The notes: generated by a model from the sequence alone, not told the origin. A stretch of DNA of 55,302 nt from Candidatus Wolfebacteria bacterium RIFCSPLOWO2_01_FULL_47_17b (GCA_001793865.1 MGIS01000010.1:1-55302), one strand, 5' to 3'. Numbered from the stretch's first letter, positions 28,195 through 35,935 are shown. Made by a program: numbers and translations.

Positions 28195-29169
28195 TCATTC
28201 TGAATGAACATGAAGAATCTTTAGTTGTAGTTTGTGTGCATTCCCATGCTTCAATAACCCCAGATACGAATTAAGTGTTTCGGGAGTTGGTGATTTCTGT
28301 ATGCGTTTCAACATTCGTCTCTTTGTCGCCGTCCGCAATACGCGATGGTCGGGGAAATGCACCCAGCCGAGGAAATCCACTCCTGATCCTATGGTCTTAA
28401 TGAACAGCTTGTTTTCATGTAGCGAAAGCTTTAGTTTTTCTTTGAAAAACTTTTGTATTGTGGGAATTATATTCTCTAAATCTCTTTTTTCATTTGATAA
28501 AAACGCAAAATCATCCGCATATCGTATGAAGTATTTTGCTTTGAGCGCGTGCTTCACAAACTGGTCAAATTCGTTCATATACACGTTCGCGAATAGTTGG
28601 GAGGTAAGATTGCCAAACGGAAGTCCTTTTCTAGCCCCTTTTTCAGTTTCAAAGCTTCTGATAATCCCCTCGCAAAGCCAGACAATATCTGTGTCTACAA
28701 TGTACTTTTTGAGAATCGAAAGTAAAATATCATGGTTAATATTCGCAAAGAACTTTCTGATGTCACATTTGAGAACCCAACATTGTTTTTTATTGTTTTT
28801 ACTCACAATGTACACAAATTTCCGAAATCGATTCATTGCCTTATGAATGCCCTTTCCTTTACGAGATGAGAATGAATCACATTGAAACTTTCGGTTGAAA
28901 AATGGGTATAAAATTCTGTGCACCGCATGGTGTAGAAATCTATCTCTGACCGGAGCGATGTGCAGAATGCGAGGTTTCGGGTCGGATATTTTTCTGACTT
29001 TGTATCCACCGTGTTTGTATGTTTTGTGCACTAGATCGGTATGCAGACTGATAAGATTGTGCATAAGATATTGTCCAAATCGTAATACATCACCTCGTGA
29101 TCTCTTGCCGCACAGAAATTCTTTCCATGCATCAAGCATATTTTCGAGAGAAGTGATAGAATCGTACAT
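28195..29169 (-). CDS. DGR-type reverse transcriptase
   Basis: Start MYDSITSLENMLDAWKEF; RT motifs VLKCDIRKFFANINHDIL, GLPFGNLTSQLFANVYMNEFD, FIRYADDFAFL; FGNxxSQ variant is characteristic of DGR RTs. ORF-track start 29298 replaced by Met at 29169. Confidence 0.92.
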   Translation of the reverse strand: MYDSITSLENMLDAWKEFLCGKRSRGDVLRFGQYLMHNLISLHTDLVHKTYKHGGYKVRKISDPKPRILHIAPVRDRFLHHAVHRILYPFFNRKFQCDSFSSRKGKGIHKAMNRFRKFVYIVSKNNKKQCWVLKCDIRKFFANINHDILLSILKKYIVDTDIVWLCEGIIRSFETEKGARKGLPFGNLTSQLFANVYMNEFDQFVKHALKAKYFIRYADDFAFLSNEKRDLENIIPTIQKFFKEKLKLSLHENKLFIKTIGSGVDFLGWVHFPDHRVLRTATKRRMLKRIQKSPTPETLNSYLGLLKHGNAHKLQLKILHVHSE

Positions 29170-29580
29170 ATGAAAAATATATTTACAAACGTTTCCTTGA
29201 CCCCCCCCCCGAAGCTTCTTCCGGTACTGCAGAAACTGAAAACGGTATATAGTCAGTGGTATATATATTACCACATCCTTCCAAAACCGCATCGGCATTC
29301 GTTGGGGTGGCGAATTGATTCGTTATTTATTGAAACAATAGAAGCGGTAGCGACCGCGGGATTTCTTGCGAGAGAAGAGAAGTTGCCGTATGTGCGATAT
29401 GCAATACGGAAACTGGATACAATACAAGTGTTGTTGCTTGTGTTGTGGGAGAATAAGTCGCTTACGAGTAAGCAGTATATTCTAATTGCGCAGGGAGTAG
29501 AAGAGGTTGGTAGAAATCTTGGAGGATGGAGCGGAAAGCTCAGAAAAGAAAACTCTCCCACAAAGCAGGAGAGAAAATGA
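29170..29580 (+). CDS. avd: Avd-like four-helix accessory protein of the DGR
   Basis: 136 aa helical: LPVLQKLKTVYSQWYIYYHILPKPHRHSLGWRIDSLFIETIEAVATAGF...IRKLDTIQVLLLVLWENKSLTSKQYILIAQGVEEVGRNLGGW; adjacent to DGR RT and TR. Confidence 0.8.
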   Translation: MKNIFTNVSLTPPPKLLPVLQKLKTVYSQWYIYYHILPKPHRHSLGWRIDSLFIETIEAVATAGFLAREEKLPYVRYAIRKLDTIQVLLLVLWENKSLTSKQYILIAQGVEEVGRNLGGWSGKLRKENSPTKQERK

Positions 29581-29586
29581 AGTGAG

Positions 29587-29720
29587 TTGCGCGGACGGCA
29601 GAACACCCAGCGGTTATTGCCATTCCAGAAGTTGTCAGGGTTGCCGTTGTTGCCATTCAGCCAACGTCCATCGTCATTGCATTCGACGTTGAACACGTTG
29701 AGATTGCCATCGGAATCGGT
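29587..29720 (-). other. DGR template repeat TR1
   Basis: ttgcgcggacggcagaacacccagcggttattgccattcc...atcggaatcggt; matches the VR except at template adenines. Confidence 0.9.
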
Positions 29721-29986
29721 TTTATATGCGGCATCTTCCATACCTTCATAACCATCCCTTGATCCCCCGATAGGCGGACTCTCAGGATTGTATCGCATTC
29801 GGCATCTTAAATGCCTTAATGCCGCATACCAAATAACTTCATTTTTTGTTGAAGTGTCTGCATACACCACCCTATCCGAAACCGTGATCGCGGATATTCC
29901 CGATGTATGGATACTGGGTTCGGCAGCGGGAAACCGTGATCGCCCGCGTATGCGCCTAGTTCCATTGCTATTCTAGCATACAAAAA

Positions 29987-30009
29987 GCTCCGCAACTAAG
30001 TTGCGGAGC
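29987..30009 (-). terminator. 10-bp perfect hairpin plus T-tract (terminator and/or DGR cruciform), unit 1
   Basis: gctccgcaac-taa-gttgcggagc, followed on the minus strand by TTTTT. Confidence 0.75.
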
Positions 30010-30067
30010 AGGGTTAAGGACTAAGGATCTAAAAGGTTTAAGACCCTAAGTTCTTAGTTTTAATTAC

Positions 30068-30201
30068 TTGCGCGGACGGCAGAACACCCAGCGGTTATTG
30101 CCATTCCAGAAGTTGTCAGGGTTGCCGTTGTTGCCATTCAGCCAACGTCCATCGTCATTGCATTCGACGTTGAACACGTTGAGATTGCCATCGGAATCGG
30201 T
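30068..30201 (-). other. DGR template repeat TR2
   Basis: Identical by eye to TR1. Confidence 0.9.
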
Positions 30202-30467
30202 TTTATATGCGGCATCTTCCATACCTTCATAACCATCCCTTGATCCCCCGATAGGCGGACTCTCAGGATTGTATCGCATTCGGCATCTTAAATGCCTTAA
30301 TGCCGCATACCAAATAACTTCATTTTTTGTTGAAGTGTCTGCATACACCACCCTATCCGAAACCGTGATCGCGGATATTCCCGATGTATGGATACTGGGT
30401 TCGGCAGCGGGAAACCGTGATCGCCCGCGTATGCGCCTAGTTCCATTGCTATTCTAGCATACAAAAA

Positions 30468-30490
30468 GCTCCGCAACTAAGTTGCGGAGC
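30468..30490 (-). terminator. 10-bp perfect hairpin downstream of the VR (terminator and/or DGR cruciform), unit 2
   Basis: Same gctccgcaac-taa-gttgcggagc hairpin, about 60 bp downstream of the VR end on the coding strand. Confidence 0.75.
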
Positions 30491-30544
30491 AGGGTTAAGG
30501 ACTAAGGATCTAAAAGGTTTAAGACCCTAAGTTCTTAGTTTTAA

Positions 30545-31174
30545 TTACTTGCGCGGACGGCAGAACACCCAGCGGTAATCGCCACCCCAGAAGTAGTCAG
30601 GGTTGCCGTAGTTGCCATTCAGCCAACGACCATCGTCATTGCATTCGACGTCGAACACGTAGAGAGTGCCATCGGAATCGGTAATGGGCTCCATGGCTAC
30701 GAGAAGCCATTCTCCGAGAGGTTGATCCGGATACTGCAATCTGAGCTGTGGACCGACTTCTGCTGGACAGAATTCCAGACCGAGCTGTAGCGCACGATCA
30801 TAGATATCTTTGCGAGTTGCTCCCTTTTTGAAACCGAGTTCAGCAACGGATATATTCACTAGATCAATCTCTTCCTTGATTTCCGCGGTTTTGAATTCTG
30901 GTTTGCCTAGAATATCATTTCCCCAATCACCGATTTTACAACCTGCTTTTTTGAGAGCTTTTCTGAAATCGTCAGCGGTTTTGATACCCGTGCCGATTTT
31001 TATGGTTTTCCAGATTTTGAGTTCGGGAATATTCGGTTTTATGATCCACTCGCCGGAATTAACCAATCGAACTGCCTCGTTCGGATCTTCCGATCCTGTT
31101 TGAGACATAATGTTTTTTACCAGGGCATTTAATTTTCCCGGCAATACATCGGCAATAACAAACTCGTTTTTCAT
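30545..31174 (-). CDS. DGR target (variable) protein, probable C-type-lectin-like C-terminal fold
   Basis: C-terminal TDSDGTLYVFDVECNDDGRWLNGNYGNPDYFWGGDYRWVFCRPRK is the VR-encoded segment; strong SD (AAGGAG) before the ATG. Confidence 0.9.
   Translation of the reverse strand: MKNEFVIADVLPGKLNALVKNIMSQTGSEDPNEAVRLVNSGEWIIKPNIPELKIWKTIKIGTGIKTADDFRKALKKAGCKIGDWGNDILGKPEFKTAEIKEEIDLVNISVAELGFKKGATRKDIYDRALQLGLEFCPAEVGPQLRLQYPDQPLGEWLLVAMEPITDSDGTLYVFDVECNDDGRWLNGNYGNPDYFWGGDYRWVFCRPRK
30549..30682 (-). other. DGR variable repeat (VR)
   Basis: 134 nt aligned to TR with 10 mismatches, all at coding-strand adenines of the TR (5 A>T, 4 A>G, 1 A>C). Confidence 0.92.
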
Positions 31175-31276
31175 TTCTAACTCCTTTCCGCTCAGTTGCG
31201 GATTTTTTGTTTCCTCTCACCCGAGGCAGGTGGCTCTTTAAGCCGTTATTTTAATGTAAGGTACTCCATAAGTATA

Positions 31277-31714
31277 TCACACTCGTTTCAAAATGTCAAT
31301 CTCCTTTTTCTCCATCTTTTCGGCGTCTTTCTTGGTTATATGATCATACCCGCACAGGTGCAGCAACCCATGCACCACCATGTGTTCGAGCGATTGATTA
31401 TTCTTTTTTATATAATCGGGAGCAATATATATTTCCCCCAACGAACGCCGAGGGCGTCCAAGGTTAAACTTCGGCCAAAGTGACCGAGGTTTAACCTTGG
31501 CCTCTTTCTCCACAAACGACAGCACATTTGTCGCTGTATCTTTCCCCCACGTCAGCTTGTTGATCCGCCGCATCTCCGAATTAGAAATCAGGAATACTTC
31601 AATAAAGACACTTTTTTTCTTTAACGCGCGAAAAACCGTTCGAGCGGTTTCTCGCACTCCCTTTTCCAAAGAAGCATATTTCCCCAACTGCGAAAAAACA
31701 GAAACGGAGTTCAT
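31277..31714 (-). CDS. ybeY: Endoribonuclease YbeY (rRNA maturation)
   Basis: C-terminal HMVVHGLLHLCGYDHITKKDAEKMEKKE zinc motif HGxLHLxGYDH. Confidence 0.95.
   Translation of the reverse strand: MNSVSVFSQLGKYASLEKGVRETARTVFRALKKKSVFIEVFLISNSEMRRINKLTWGKDTATNVLSFVEKEAKVKPRSLWPKFNLGRPRRSLGEIYIAPDYIKKNNQSLEHMVVHGLLHLCGYDHITKKDAEKMEKKEIDILKRV
31458..31500. repeat. Palindromic element inside ybeY
   Basis: ccaaggttaaac (31458-31469) inverted at gtttaaccttgg (31489-31500). Confidence 0.85.
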
Positions 31715-31966
31715 CTACTGCTGGAAAACAAGCGGTCGAAGAATCCACCGCGAACCCTGTTTATGCGCTTCCACAAATTTTCTGTTCGGCCGTTTCGAAT
31801 GCTCGGCAAGCGCTATGTTGCTTTCGTTGAATTTCTTATCACCCTTGACAGTAATTACAACATACGCTCCTCTCGGAATTTTTTTATACGCACGAGGACT
31901 GCGCACCATATACGAGTCAAATTCGGTTGAAAGTTTTAAATTTTTCTTTATATATTGTTCACCCAT
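31715..31966 (-). CDS. Small uncharacterised protein (83 aa), possible DUF5647-like
   Basis: ORF MGEQYIKKNLKLSTEFDSYMVRSPRAYKKIPRGAYVVITVKGDKKFNESNIALAEHSKRPNRKFVEAHK; abuts ybeY. Confidence 0.55.
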   Translation of the reverse strand: MGEQYIKKNLKLSTEFDSYMVRSPRAYKKIPRGAYVVITVKGDKKFNESNIALAEHSKRPNRKFVEAHKQGSRWILRPLVFQQ

Positions 31967-31999
31967 ATTTTTGCTATATAAGACACTTTCAAAATAATT

Positions 32000-32305
32000 T
32001 TATTTCGAAAAAACAAAATTTTCTTTGATCTTCTCAAATTCGGTAGAAATATACGTTTTTGCTTCGGTAAACGCCTTATTACTATCTTTATTCAATAATA
32101 CTCTATGCTCCCTCCCATGTAAATAGTAAATATGTTTATGCGCAAAACCATGATAATTATCCACACGCATTATTGTTCTCCATTTCAAACCAAAAAGAGC
32201 ATAATATTGGACAACAAATTGGAGGACTTTCCCTCTATTGTGAACAAGACGAACATACATCTTGTCTTCACTTGTTAAATCCTGATAGTATTCAACTTTT
32301 TTCAT
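32000..32305 (-). CDS. Small uncharacterised protein (101 aa)
   Basis: ORF MKKVEYYQDLTSEDKMYVRLVHNRGKVLQFVVQYYALFGLKWRTIMRVDNYHGFAHKHIYYLHG. Confidence 0.55.
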   Translation of the reverse strand: MKKVEYYQDLTSEDKMYVRLVHNRGKVLQFVVQYYALFGLKWRTIMRVDNYHGFAHKHIYYLHGREHRVLLNKDSNKAFTEAKTYISTEFEKIKENFVFSK

Positions 32306-32320
32306 AGACAGCCATGGAAA

Positions 32321-32770
32321 CTACCCTAATTTAGCTTTTATAAGACGGCTCACCGTCCCTCCATCCGCCTGCCCTCCGATTTTTGCCATCACTTCCTTCA
32401 TCACTTTCCCGAAATCCTTAGAGCTAACCTCGCCGATTTCTGCGAATACCTCATCTATAATAACGAGTATCTCTTCATCCGATAACTGCGGAGGCAAAAG
32501 CGTCTCAATGTATGCCGCTTCGGCTTTTTCTTTTTCGGCCATTTCTTTCCGATCTGCTTGTTCGAAAGCGAGCGCCGCTTCTTTACGCTTCTTAAGTTCT
32601 TTTTTCAGCACATCCAGAGCATCGGCATCGGTAAGATCCTGTCCTTTCCCATGCAACTCTATTTCTTTATTATGCAAAGCCGAAACAAGCATCCGTATCG
32701 TGGATGCTTGTACATCATCCTTTGCTTTCAAAGCATCTTTAAGTTGAGAACTAAGGTCGTCAAGAATCAT
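32321..32770 (-). CDS. YqeY/GatB-related protein
   Basis: MILDDLSSQLKDALKAKDDVQASTIRMLVSALHNKEIE...DFGKVMKEVMAKIGGQADGGTVSRLIKAKLG; true start inside the longer ORF 32321-33022. Confidence 0.92.
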   Translation of the reverse strand: MILDDLSSQLKDALKAKDDVQASTIRMLVSALHNKEIELHGKGQDLTDADALDVLKKELKKRKEAALAFEQADRKEMAEKEKAEAAYIETLLPPQLSDEEILVIIDEVFAEIGEVSSKDFGKVMKEVMAKIGGQADGGTVSRLIKAKLG

Positions 32771-32976
32771 TTTCCTATTTTCTTCAAACGAGTGATTTCT
32801 GTCTTCTTCGCGCTCCGAAACAACGCCGATTGCTTTCGCGCGTGCTTGTTCTGACTCCGCGAATGAAAACGCTTTCGCTTCGCCTCCTTCAGCACCCCCG
32901 ACTGCTGCACCTTTTTGGTGAAGCGATACATGAATGCGTTGGGAGATTCTCCTTCCTTTCTTTTTATCTCTATCAT
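32767..32976 (-). CDS. rpsU: 30S ribosomal protein S21
   Basis: IEIKRKEGESPNAFMYRFTKKVQQSGVLKEAKRKRFHSR; start/stop overlap with yqeY. Confidence 0.9.
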   Translation of the reverse strand: MIEIKRKEGESPNAFMYRFTKKVQQSGVLKEAKRKRFHSRSQNKHARKQSALFRSAKKTEITRLKKIGK

Positions 32977-33374
32977 AGTAATTTTTTATACACTTCCTCA
33001 AGCGACTCCCCTCCCGGGGCATTCACCACACTATGCAGTGACCCCCCTTCATCCCCTTCGTATCGGGGCATAATATGTATGTGGAGATGTTCGATTGCCT
33101 GCCCCGACACCTTACCATGGTTGATACCGATTGTAAATCCCTGCGGCGTGAGTTTTTCCTCAAGCAGCTTTATAACGTTCCGCACCACCTGCCACAGTGG
33201 ACCGATTTCTTCGTCGGTTAATTCCAATATGGTTTCTACGTGCCGCCGTGGAAGTACGAGCACATGCCCCTTGGCGCGCGGAAACACATCCAATACCGCC
33301 ACCGCAGCAGAGTCTTCGTACACAATAAGTGCTTCCTTACGTTTTTGAATGATATCGCAAAAAAGACAAGACAT
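32973..33374 (-). CDS. HIT family protein
   Basis: CLFCDIIQKRKEALIVYEDSAAVAVLDVFPRAKGHVLVLPRRHVE...GQAIEHLHIHIMPRY. Confidence 0.95.
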   Translation of the reverse strand: MSCLFCDIIQKRKEALIVYEDSAAVAVLDVFPRAKGHVLVLPRRHVETILELTDEEIGPLWQVVRNVIKLLEEKLTPQGFTIGINHGKVSGQAIEHLHIHIMPRYEGDEGGSLHSVVNAPGGESLEEVYKKLL

Positions 33375-33422
33375 AATGCTAATTTCGAATTTTAAATTTC
33401 GAGTTTCGATTCAATTTATAAT
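33375..33422. repeat. AT-rich dispersed element (copy D, short)
   Basis: gctaatttcgaattttaaatttcgagtttcgattcaatttataattt. Confidence 0.45.
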
Positions 33423-34735
33423 TTCTTCCTGAGTACTTCCACAATTTTTTTCATGGGCACGCTTTCTTGGTTGCCGTTCTTCATATCCCGCACGAGCGCC
33501 ATCTCTTCAAAAACTTCCCGCTGTCCAACAATGACCGCGTACGCGGCCCCCTCCTTATCCGCCGCTTTCAACTGCGCCTTAAGCGACTCTTTGGCAAACG
33601 CCTCATGCGCGGGGATGCCTGCTTCAAAAAGTTCCTCTCGCAGGCTCAACAATCGTTTCTTTGCCTGATCTCCCATATACACCAGAAACACCCGCGCGTT
33701 TACTCGCGGCGCGGGAGCAACTTCCTGCAGTTTCATCGCTTCGATAATGCGCTCAATCCCAAGCGCGGATCCCACGCCGGGCATCCTGGGTCCGCCGAGC
33801 GTCTCGGACAAATAATCGTATCCCCCTCCGCCGCCCAGCGCGATATCGGTGCCTTCGATGAACACCTCAAACACCGTACGCGTATAGTAGTCCAGACCCC
33901 GCACAAGCGTGGTATCGAGCATATACGGAACTTTCATTTCATCCAGATATTCGAGCACCTGTTTGAAGTCCCGTTTACAAACAGAACAGAGATGATCCAA
34001 AGACTGCGGCGCCTCCGCTTTATACGGAGCACACTTCTCCTGCTTGCAATCCAGCAGCCGAAGCGGATTATCTCCATATCGCTTCACGCATTCCCGGCAT
34101 ACTTTGGAAAGTTTCCCGCGATAATACTCCTTAAGTTTCTTCGTATAATTTGGCCGGCACTGCCTGCACCCGATGCTGTTTACCTTTATATGCACCTGCT
34201 TAAGCTTGGATTCGGTGCATGCCCGTAGCGACGCCTGAATGATCTGCGCGTGGTACACTGGATCGTTGCTGTTCAGCACTTCGAACCCGCACTGATAAAA
34301 CTGCCGGTATCGTCCAGCCTGCGGCTGCTCATGTCGGAACATCGGTCCCCAATAATAAAATTTTCCCGGATTAAACGTATAGGCAAGTCCGTGCTCGATG
34401 TATGCCCGCACCACGCCGGGTGTGCATTCCGGCCGAAGCGCAAGCGCGTCGCCCCCTTTGGTCCGAAGCGTATACATCTGCTTGGATACCACCTCGGATG
34501 AAAGCCCTGTCCCCCGCTCGTATAATTTGCGATCTTCCAGCATCGGTGTTTCGATCCGCTCGAATCCGTAAAAAAGAGAGATTTTTCTCACCGCCTTTTC
34601 GATCTTCTCGCGATACGCGAATTCATCGGGCAGAATGTCGTGCATGCCCTTCACCGACTGAAATCCGAACTTCCGCCCGCGTTGAACCTGCTTTTTTTCC
34701 TGCTTTTTGGGCGCGCGTGGAATCTTAATCGGCAT
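33416..34735 (-). CDS. hisS: Histidyl-tRNA synthetase
   Basis: GMHDILPDEF, LRPECTPGVVRAY, LVRGLDYYTRTVFEV, GGGGGYDYLSE; start Met at 34735 preferred over 34765. Confidence 0.95.
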   Translation of the reverse strand: MPIKIPRAPKKQEKKQVQRGRKFGFQSVKGMHDILPDEFAYREKIEKAVRKISLFYGFERIETPMLEDRKLYERGTGLSSEVVSKQMYTLRTKGGDALALRPECTPGVVRAYIEHGLAYTFNPGKFYYWGPMFRHEQPQAGRYRQFYQCGFEVLNSNDPVYHAQIIQASLRACTESKLKQVHIKVNSIGCRQCRPNYTKKLKEYYRGKLSKVCRECVKRYGDNPLRLLDCKQEKCAPYKAEAPQSLDHLCSVCKRDFKQVLEYLDEMKVPYMLDTTLVRGLDYYTRTVFEVFIEGTDIALGGGGGYDYLSETLGGPRMPGVGSALGIERIIEAMKLQEVAPAPRVNARVFLVYMGDQAKKRLLSLREELFEAGIPAHEAFAKESLKAQLKAADKEGAAYAVIVGQREVFEEMALVRDMKNGNQESVPMKKIVEVLRKKL

Positions 34736-35288
34736 ATTGTACTGCATTAAAAAATGAAACATCATCGAGCGGCCACAAGCGCAGCTTCACCAATCCTACG
34801 ATCATACTCTCTTCAAGCGGCCCCCAGAAGCGCGAGTCGTAGCTGTTGATCCGGTTATCTCCCAGCACAAAATACTGCCCATCTTTGAGCGTAATAATGA
34901 TCGGACTGCCCTGCCATTCTTGCAGGTTAAGATCGCGAAGATACGGTTCCTCAAGCTCAAGCCCCTGTGGGTGCTCATTGGAATACAAGCGAATCATATC
35001 CCCTTGTATCTCAACCCGCTCACCCGGCAATCCAATAACCCGCTTGATATAATACGTCGAACCGTCCTGCGGAGACTTAAACACCACGACGTCGCCCCGC
35101 TCGGGATTTTTGAAATGATACGAGAGTTCGTCTATCAGAAGATAATCGCCATCATAAAACGTCGGCTCCATACTCGCGCCGTTCACGATGAACGGCTGCA
35201 CCAAAAAGTACTTTATCGCCACTACCGCGATAAGCGCAATAAAAAAAACTTCAGCTATTTCCCACACCGTATACAGAAATTTTTTCAT
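34725..35288 (-). CDS. lepB: Signal peptidase I
   Basis: FIVNGASMEPTFYDGDYLLID, GDVVVFKSP, YYIKRVIGLPGERVEI, FVLGDNRINSYDSRFWGPLEE. Confidence 0.96.
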   Translation of the reverse strand: MKKFLYTVWEIAEVFFIALIAVVAIKYFLVQPFIVNGASMEPTFYDGDYLLIDELSYHFKNPERGDVVVFKSPQDGSTYYIKRVIGLPGERVEIQGDMIRLYSNEHPQGLELEEPYLRDLNLQEWQGSPIIITLKDGQYFVLGDNRINSYDSRFWGPLEESMIVGLVKLRLWPLDDVSFFNAVQYAD

Positions 35289-35311
35289 GAATGTGATAAT
35301 ATTACAGCACT

Positions 35312-35902
35312 ATGAAGCACCTGTCTAGTGCGTTTGACCCAGCCGGAAAGCTGTTTTTAGGGCTTGGAAATCCGACCGAAGCGTATGAGCATACCTACCA
35401 TAACATAGGAGCAATGGCGCTTTTATTCCTGTCGGGTACTACTCCAAAAGGGTTCATGCGGCCATCCCGCAAGCATTTTTTGTTCGTAGAACCCGGAGCG
35501 GGACAGAGGTTTGGCCTTGGTTTGGGAAGGCCGAACCTCGGTCCCGTTTTTGCACTTTCTGAAACTTTTATGAACGAATCAGGCATAGCGGCTCGTGAGG
35601 CGCTCGCCTACTTCAAAAAAGACGCCCAGCAGCTGGTCGTCGTACACGATGACAGCGATATGGCCGTTGGGACGTACAAGCTGACGTATAACCAGCGATC
35701 AGCGGGACACCATGGGATTGATTCCATTATTACGCATCTTAGCACCGCGGAGTTTTTTAGGCTGAAAATCGGCGTCCGCCCGCAAAAAGAACGGGTCCGC
35801 AAGAAAGCGGACGAGTTCGTGTTGAAATCGATAACTCCGACGCACAAGAGACTTTTTGACGAAACGTTCGAAAGAATCAGGCAATCGGTTTTCCCCGAAT
35901 AA
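35312..35902 (+). CDS. pth: Peptidyl-tRNA hydrolase
   Basis: KLFLGLGNPTEAYEHTYHNIGAMAL, ETFMNESGIA, VVVHDDSDMAVGTYKL, GHHGIDSIITHL. Confidence 0.92.
   Translation: MKHLSSAFDPAGKLFLGLGNPTEAYEHTYHNIGAMALLFLSGTTPKGFMRPSRKHFLFVEPGAGQRFGLGLGRPNLGPVFALSETFMNESGIAAREALAYFKKDAQQLVVVHDDSDMAVGTYKLTYNQRSAGHHGIDSIITHLSTAEFFRLKIGVRPQKERVRKKADEFVLKSITPTHKRLFDETFERIRQSVFPE
35506..35539. repeat. Palindromic element inside pth
   Basis: gaggtttggcctt...aaggccgaacctc (one T.G position). Confidence 0.8.
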
Positions 35903-35935
35903 CCCTAACAAGAACAAGCACAATGGCGATAAAGA

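Larger units (their letters stand above)
29587..30548. repeat. 481-bp tandem duplication (2 copies) carrying the DGR template repeat
   Basis: 29587-30067 and 30068-30548 read identical by eye; a third partial copy is the VR of the target gene at the same 481-bp spacing. Confidence 0.93.

Noticed and set aside
28195-29169. RT considered as group II intron or retron RT
   Set aside because: FGNLTSQ variant of motif 4, no maturase/endonuclease domain seen, and a TR/VR pair with A-specific differences points to a DGR.
29587-30548. Tandem repeat considered as a CRISPR array or generic satellite
   Set aside because: The unit is 481 bp, only two copies, and clearly contains the DGR template; no spacer/repeat structure.
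33900-34150. Cys-rich region in HisRS considered a novel zinc insertion
   Set aside because: The CxxC...CKRDFKQ segment resembles a known insertion in a subset of bacterial HisRS.
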